64,000 nucleotides of DNA from Canna indica. Lineage: Eukaryota > Streptophyta > Magnoliopsida > Zingiberales > Cannaceae. Below are positions 59,341-64,000 of the stretch, one piece after another. The stretch spans positions 57,215,501 through 57,279,500 of the forward strand of contig CP136898.1 in assembly GCA_034359265.1 (NCBI GenBank), given 5' to 3'. Position 1 is the first letter of the stretch. Every line of letters starts with the position of its first letter. Under the pieces are notes generated by a model that was given only the letters and a program-made list of their open reading frames with translations, ran no database searches and had not been told where the DNA came from. A program made the translations under genes and the position numbers.

Positions 59341-61570
59341 TTAATCGAGTTATTTTTGACAAACTAATGCGAAGAATTGCACGCTTTTTGGAATAGAATC
59401 TTCAACGAAGCCGACTGATTGAACTTCAGGGTATTGGCTAGAAACACCCAGCAATCTGAGTCCCGAGCGACTCCAGAACATTCACTGTGATGGGAGAAGT
59501 TGTTAATCTAATTAGTTATGACAAACTAATGCAAAGAACTGCACGCTTTTTGGAATAGAATCTTCAACGAAGCTGACTGATTGAACTTCAGGGTATCAGC
59601 TTCAAACGCCCAACAGTCTGAGTCCCGTGCGACTCTAGAACATTTACTGTGATGGGAGAAGTTGTTAATCCAATTAGTTATGACAAACTAATGCAGAGAA
59701 TTGCTCGCTTTTTGGAATAGAATATTCAACGAAGCCGACTGATTGAACTTCAAGGTATCGGCTAGAAACGCCCAGCAATCTGAGTCCCGAGCGACTCCAG
59801 AACATTCACTGTGATGGGAGAAGTTGTTAATCGAGTTATTTATGACAAACTAATGCAAAGAATTGCACGCTTTTTGGAATAGAATCTTTAACGAAGCCGA
59901 CTGATTGAACTTCGGGGTATCGGTTCGAAACGACCAGAAATCTGAGTCGCGAGCGACTCCAGAACATTCACTGTGATGGGAGAAGTTGTTAATCGAGTTA
60001 TTTTTGATAGACTAATGCAAAGAATCGTACAATTTTTTGAATAGAATCTTGAACTAAGCCGACTGATTGAAATTCGGGGTATCGGCTAGAAACGCCCAGC
60101 AATCTGAGTCCCGAGCGACTCCAGAACATTCACTGTGATGGGAGAAGTTGTTAATCGAGTTATTTATGACAAACTAATGCAAAGAATTGCACGCTTTTTG
60201 CAATAGAATCTTCAACGAAGCCGATTGATTGAACTTTTGGGTATCGGCTAGAAACGCCCAGCAATCTGAGTCTCGAGCGACTCCAGAACATTCACTGTGA
60301 TGGGAGAATTTGTTAATCGAGTTATTTTTGACAAACTAATGCGAAGAATTGCACGCTTTTTGGAATAGAATCTTCAACGAAGCCGACTGATTGAACTTCA
60401 GGGTATCGGCTAGAAACGCCCAGCAATCTGAGTCCCGAGCGACTCCAAAACATTCACTGTGATGGGAGAAGTTGTTAATCGAGTTATTTTTGATAGATTA
60501 ATGCAAAGAATTGCACAATTTTATGAATAGAATCTTGAACGAAGCCGACTGATTGAACTTCAGGGTATCGGCTAGAAACGCCCAGCAATCTGAGTCCCGA
60601 GCGACACCAGAACATTCACTGTGATGGGAGAAGTTGTTAATCGAGTTATTTTTGACAAACTAATGCAAAGAATTGCACAATTTTTTGAATAGAATCTTCA
60701 ACGAAGCCGACTGATTGAACTTCAGGGTATCGGCTAGAAACGCCCAGCAATCTGAGTCCTGAGCGACTCCAGAACATTCACTGTGATGGGAGAAGTTGTT
60801 AATCGAGTTATTTTTGATAGATTAATGCAAAGAATTGCACAATTTTTTGAATAGAATCTTGAACGAAGCCGACTGATTGAACTTCGGGGAATCGGCTAGA
60901 AACGCGCAGCAATCTAAGTCCCGAGCGACTCCAGAACATTCACTGTGATGGGAGAAGTTGTTAATCGAGTTATTTTTGATAGATTAATGCAAAGAATTGC
61001 ACAATTTTTTGAATAGAATCTTGAACGAAGCCGACTGATTGACCTTCGGGGAATCGGCTAGAAACGCCCAGCAATCTGAGTCCCGAGCGACTTCAGAACA
61101 TTCACTGTGATGGGAGAAGTTGTTAATCGAGTTATTTATGACAAACTAATGCAAAGAATTGCACGCTTTTTGCAATAGAATCTTCAACGAAGCCGACTGA
61201 TTGAACTTTTGGGTATCGGCTAGAAACGCCCAGCAATCTGAGTCCCGAGCGACTCCAGAACATTCACTGTGATGGGAGAAGTTGTTAATCGAGTTATTTT
61301 TGATAGAATGCAAAGAATTGCACAATTGTTTGAATAGAATCTTGAACGAAGCCGACTGATTGAACTTTGGGGTATTCACTGTGATGGGAGAAGTTGTTAA
61401 TTGAGTTATTTATGACAAACTAATGCAAAGAATTGCACGCTTTTTGCAATAGAATCTTCAATGAATCCGACTGATTGAACTTTTGGGTATCGGCTAGAAA
61501 CGCCCAGCAATCTGAGTCCCGAGCGACTCCAGAACATTCACTGTGATGGGAGAAGTTGTTAATCGAGTTA
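59341..61570. repeat. Satellite array, right block
   Basis: 162/115-bp satellite continuing to the A-tail end of the long LINE-B copy. Near 61305 one monomer lacks three bases (GATAGAATGC for GATAGACTAATGC). No gene is visible. Confidence 0.95.
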
Positions 61571-61912
61571 TTTTTTTTTTTTTTGCAACAAGGCAAAGGA
61601 AATATATTAATACGTAAAAGGATACAATAGAGTTCATGCACGACTACCATTAATAGGAATGGTAGAGCTTCTCATCCCCCAAAGGAAAAGACCACGCCCT
61701 CACCTTCGGCATTGCCATCAGCAAGGTAGTAGCCAAAACTTTAGGAGAAGAGGAACACAAAGAAAAACCCACAGCCCGGGTCAAGCACAATATAGAGATG
61801 CAAACAATGCATCACACAGATTACCCACAACTCGGGCCAAGTAATAAATATCACGTGGACCACCCACAACTCGGGCCAAGCAATAAAAGCCCACAGAGTG
61901 ACATCACTAATC
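61571..61912 (-). other. LINE-B 3' UTR and A-tail
   Basis: Non-coding, ~330 bp plus 14 T on the + strand. It carries three copies of the CCCGRGYTGTGGG motif (reverse strand; 61768-61780, 61824-61836, 61863-61875) and the block shared with LINE-A at 61698-61725. The end next to the tail is GCAACAAGGCAA on the + strand. Confidence 0.85.
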
Positions 61913-64000
61913 TCAACGGACAGGAGTGAAATGGACTTGAACGCTCCACCGTCCCGCAATAGCTCTGTTCCTTGGTGTGTCGGTGATAGGCCTGGTACCA
62001 TATATCTGAAGAATTTTGATTTTAACTCTTGTAATAATACTACTAAGCACACCAGCAGGTGAGGAGGATACATGAGAAAAAATACGTTCATTCCGCTCAC
62101 GCCAAATGAAGTAAACTGAAGCAGTGAGAGCAAGACGCCTAATATAGCCAATGAATGAGTCTCCACTCATAACGTCTTCCCACCATCTAAGTTGATCACC
62201 CCAATGATGCAAAGGGTTCGCCAAAAGACAAAGATCTAGAACTTTGCGCCAAATTATAGCCGAGAAAGGGCAGTGAAAGAATAAGTGTTCAATGGATTCA
62301 TCTACACCGCAAAAACAACAGCTAGTAGTGTGTGTAATCCCCCAATGTGAAAGTCGATCAAGAGTTGGTAATCTCCGTAAGAGAGCAAGCCATAAGACAA
62401 AAGAGTACCTCGGGATCCTCCCCTTGAACCAAACAAGATGATACCAAGTAACCATGGGAGTAGTGGGGGAAATGCCATTGCAAGCTGATGCAATACTGAA
62501 AAAACCATCACTAGACGGCTTCCAGATGATCTGATCGTCATTCGGACTAGTGGTAACAGTGCCAATGGAATCCCAAGCACTAAGCAGGTCAAGCTCATGA
62601 GCAAGATTACCCAAATGCCAAGTATTTCGCTGCCAAATGGAAGATACCCTGGCTGTCCTACTCGAGTAGAGGCGGGCCGGGATATGGTTGTTCATCCTGT
62701 CAATAAGAAGGTAATCAGGAATCCAAGGATCAAGCCATAGGAAGGTGTTCGTACCATCACCAATGCGGTACTCTACCAGTCTATAGGCATAATCACGAGC
62801 AAAAAGAATACTACGAAAGCACCAAGAGCAGGACCATGGTCGTTTAACAGACCATATAGAGTCGTTGTTGAGGTATTTAGAGGTGATCCAACGAATCCAG
62901 AGAGAGTCTTTCTTTGAAGCAATTGCCCAAATATACCTCATGAGATATGCAATATTAAGGTGAGAGAGTCGATGAAGTCCAAGTCCACTATTTTGATGTG
63001 GTTGGCATATATCAGCCCATGAAACTTTATGGATGCTTCTTTTATCATTACCACTCCATAGGAATCTAGCAAGGAGATGTTCAATGCGGGACGTGACTTT
63101 CTGGGGAAGCTTGTAAGCGGCGCACCAGTAGGTAATCTTGCCCTGAAGAACAGATTTGATGAGTGCCAATCTACCCATGTAAGATAGGTGCTTAGCCTTC
63201 CAAGAATGGATGCGGCTCTGGATACTCTCAATAAGCGGAAGGCAATCATTATATGTAAGTTGCTTAGAAATGAGGGGAACACCTAGGAATCGAGTGGGGA
63301 GAGTACCAATAGGCATGCCAAGAGTGTCCTGAACTCTGTCCATCATGTGTCTAGAGCACCCTGCCATATACAGATGTGATTTGGTTGTGCTTGCGGATAG
63401 ACCTGAAATATCTGCGAAGGATTCCAAAACATTTTTGATCACTCTAGCATTGGATTCAGAGGCTTTGGCAAATATAATGAGATCATCTGCAAACGCTAAG
63501 TGAGTAATAAGCGGGTTTTCACAGCCGGGGTGTGGAGTGATCATACCTCGCCTTGCTACATCATCAAGGCGAGAGGATAAGTGCTGCATAACAATAAGGA
63601 ACATATATGGAGCCATGGGGCAGCCTTGCCTTAGACCTCGAGAACTTCGGAAGAAACCCACAGAAGAACCATTGATATTGATAGTAAATGAGGGGTTGGA
63701 GATACAAGCTCGAATCCAACTAATCACCATAGGGGGAAAACCATGAAGGTGAAGTAACTGAAGCAAGAAGTCCCACCGAACAGAATCATAAGCTTTATGA
63801 AGATCAACCTTGATGGCCATACGAGCTTGCCCAGAGGAAAGATGATAATTGTGCATAAGGTCATGGCAGAGAGCAATATTCTCATGAATAAACCGACCAC
63901 GCATAAAAGCATGTTGTGTGATGCTAATCAAATCAGGTAAAATAACCTTGAGCCTGTTTGCAATAATTTTAGAAATGAATCTGTAAATCATCTTGCAAAT
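61913..64000 (-). CDS. LINE-B ORF2, C-terminal part: reverse transcriptase and zf-RVT (partial)
   Basis: The frame is open from the right edge (64000) to the stop at 61913-61915, about 695 codons. The first Met (63991) is internal; the preceding codons I-C-K continue the conserved RT stretch, so the true start is outside. Seen in order: CKMIYRFISKIIANRL, QHAFMRGRFIHENIAL, KVDLHKAYDSVRWDFLL (catalytic Asp), GLRQGCPMAPYMF and AFADDLIIFAKA (catalytic Asp pair), then zf-RVT with WFKGRIPRYSFVLWLALL and CCFCGVDESIEHLFFHC. There is no RNase H domain; the protein ends VQVHFTPVR. No stop or frameshift interrupts the visible part, so this copy is better preserved than LINE-A. Confidence 0.93.
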   Translation of the reverse strand: MCKMIYRFISKIIANRLKVILPDLISITQHAFMRGRFIHENIALCHDLMHNYHLSSGQARMAIKVDLHKAYDSVRWDFLLQLLHLHGFPPMVISWIRACISNPSFTININGSSVGFFRSSRGLRQGCPMAPYMFLIVMQHLSSRLDDVARRGMITPHPGCENPLITHLAFADDLIIFAKASESNARVIKNVLESFADISGLSASTTKSHLYMAGCSRHMMDRVQDTLGMPIGTLPTRFLGVPLISKQLTYNDCLPLIESIQSRIHSWKAKHLSYMGRLALIKSVLQGKITYWCAAYKLPQKVTSRIEHLLARFLWSGNDKRSIHKVSWADICQPHQNSGLGLHRLSHLNIAYLMRYIWAIASKKDSLWIRWITSKYLNNDSIWSVKRPWSCSWCFRSILFARDYAYRLVEYRIGDGTNTFLWLDPWIPDYLLIDRMNNHIPARLYSSRTARVSSIWQRNTWHLGNLAHELDLLSAWDSIGTVTTSPNDDQIIWKPSSDGFFSIASACNGISPTTPMVTWYHLVWFKGRIPRYSFVLWLALLRRLPTLDRLSHWGITHTTSCCFCGVDESIEHLFFHCPFSAIIWRKVLDLCLLANPLHHWGDQLRWWEDVMSGDSFIGYIRRLALTASVYFIWRERNERIFSHVSSSPAGVLSSIITRVKIKILQIYGTRPITDTPRNRAIAGRWSVQVHFTPVR

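Larger units (their letters stand above)
52738..60414. repeat. 7677-bp segmental tandem duplication, copy 2
   Basis: In register with 45061-52737. I found only scattered differences, for example GAAGCTGAC near 55683 for GAAGTTGAC near 48006, and GAGAAGTTGTTAATC near 55780 for GAGAATTTGTTAATC near 48103. The LINE insert appears identical in the two copies. Agreement ends near 60426 (CAATCTGAG, against CAATTTGAG at 52749). Confidence 0.88.
61571..64000 (-). mobile_element. LINE-B long copy, running off the right edge
   Basis: A non-LTR retrotransposon on the - strand. Its A-tail is the T-run at 61571-61584, next to satellite ending GTTAATCGAGTTA. Going leftward on the - strand it shows RT, zf-RVT, the ORF2 stop, the 3' UTR and the tail. 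The 5' part and the second target-site duplication lie outside the window. Its 3' UTR and terminal bases relate it to LINE-A, but the ORF2 proteins are clearly diverged, so it is a sister family. Confidence 0.93.

Noticed and set aside
61571..64000. Truncated LINE-B copies as deletion products of the long copy
   Set aside because: The truncated insert has its own target-site duplication on both sides and several sequence differences from the long copy, so a separate insertion is more likely.

Overview
This window is plant nuclear heterochromatin. It is an almost unbroken satellite DNA array, interrupted only by L1-type non-LTR retrotransposons (LINEs). The plant assignment rests on a 5S rRNA segment of plant type and on LINE proteins of plant type: a DUF4283-like ORF1 with a CCHC knuckle, and an ORF2 with an RT of the GLRQGCP/FADD kind followed by a zf-RVT-like Cys/His region. 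I see no host protein gene, tRNA or CRISPR. I cannot name the species.

Satellite (1-26389, 33271-51213, 51664-58890, 59341-61570): the monomer is 162 bp. A second, 115-bp form is the same monomer with one exact 47-bp deletion, and it is usually paired with a full monomer as a 277-bp dimer. Monomer variants are ordered into higher-order repeats: units of 3722 and 2520 bp on the left, 2890 bp on the right, and a 7677-bp tandem duplication near the right end. The left and right arms use partly different variant sets.

LINE-A (26390-33270, + strand): an almost full-length element with a 17-bp target-site duplication. Its first ~119 bases are an essentially complete 5S rRNA sequence, and this lies inside the target-site duplication. 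Next come a ~1 kb GT-rich 5' region, ORF1 (broken by a frameshift), ORF2 (endonuclease, RT, zf-RVT; broken by a 227-bp internal tandem duplication), a 3' UTR and an A-run. The 5S-LINE fusion is the most notable feature of the window. It is either a reverse-transcription template-switch chimera or a LINE lineage with a 5S-derived head.

LINE-B (- strand): one long copy enters from beyond the right edge (61571-64000) with an open ORF2 reading frame. Two 5'-truncated copies of ~450 bp (51214-51663 and 58891-59340) are the same insertion duplicated by the 7677-bp event. The truncated and long copies differ in sequence, yet both sit at the same position of the satellite monomer. LINE-A and LINE-B share 3' UTR blocks and the same terminal bases before the A-tail, so they are related families.

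Together the window looks like a centromeric or pericentromeric satellite domain. It has been reshaped by unequal exchange and used as a LINE landing site. A centromeric role is inference only.
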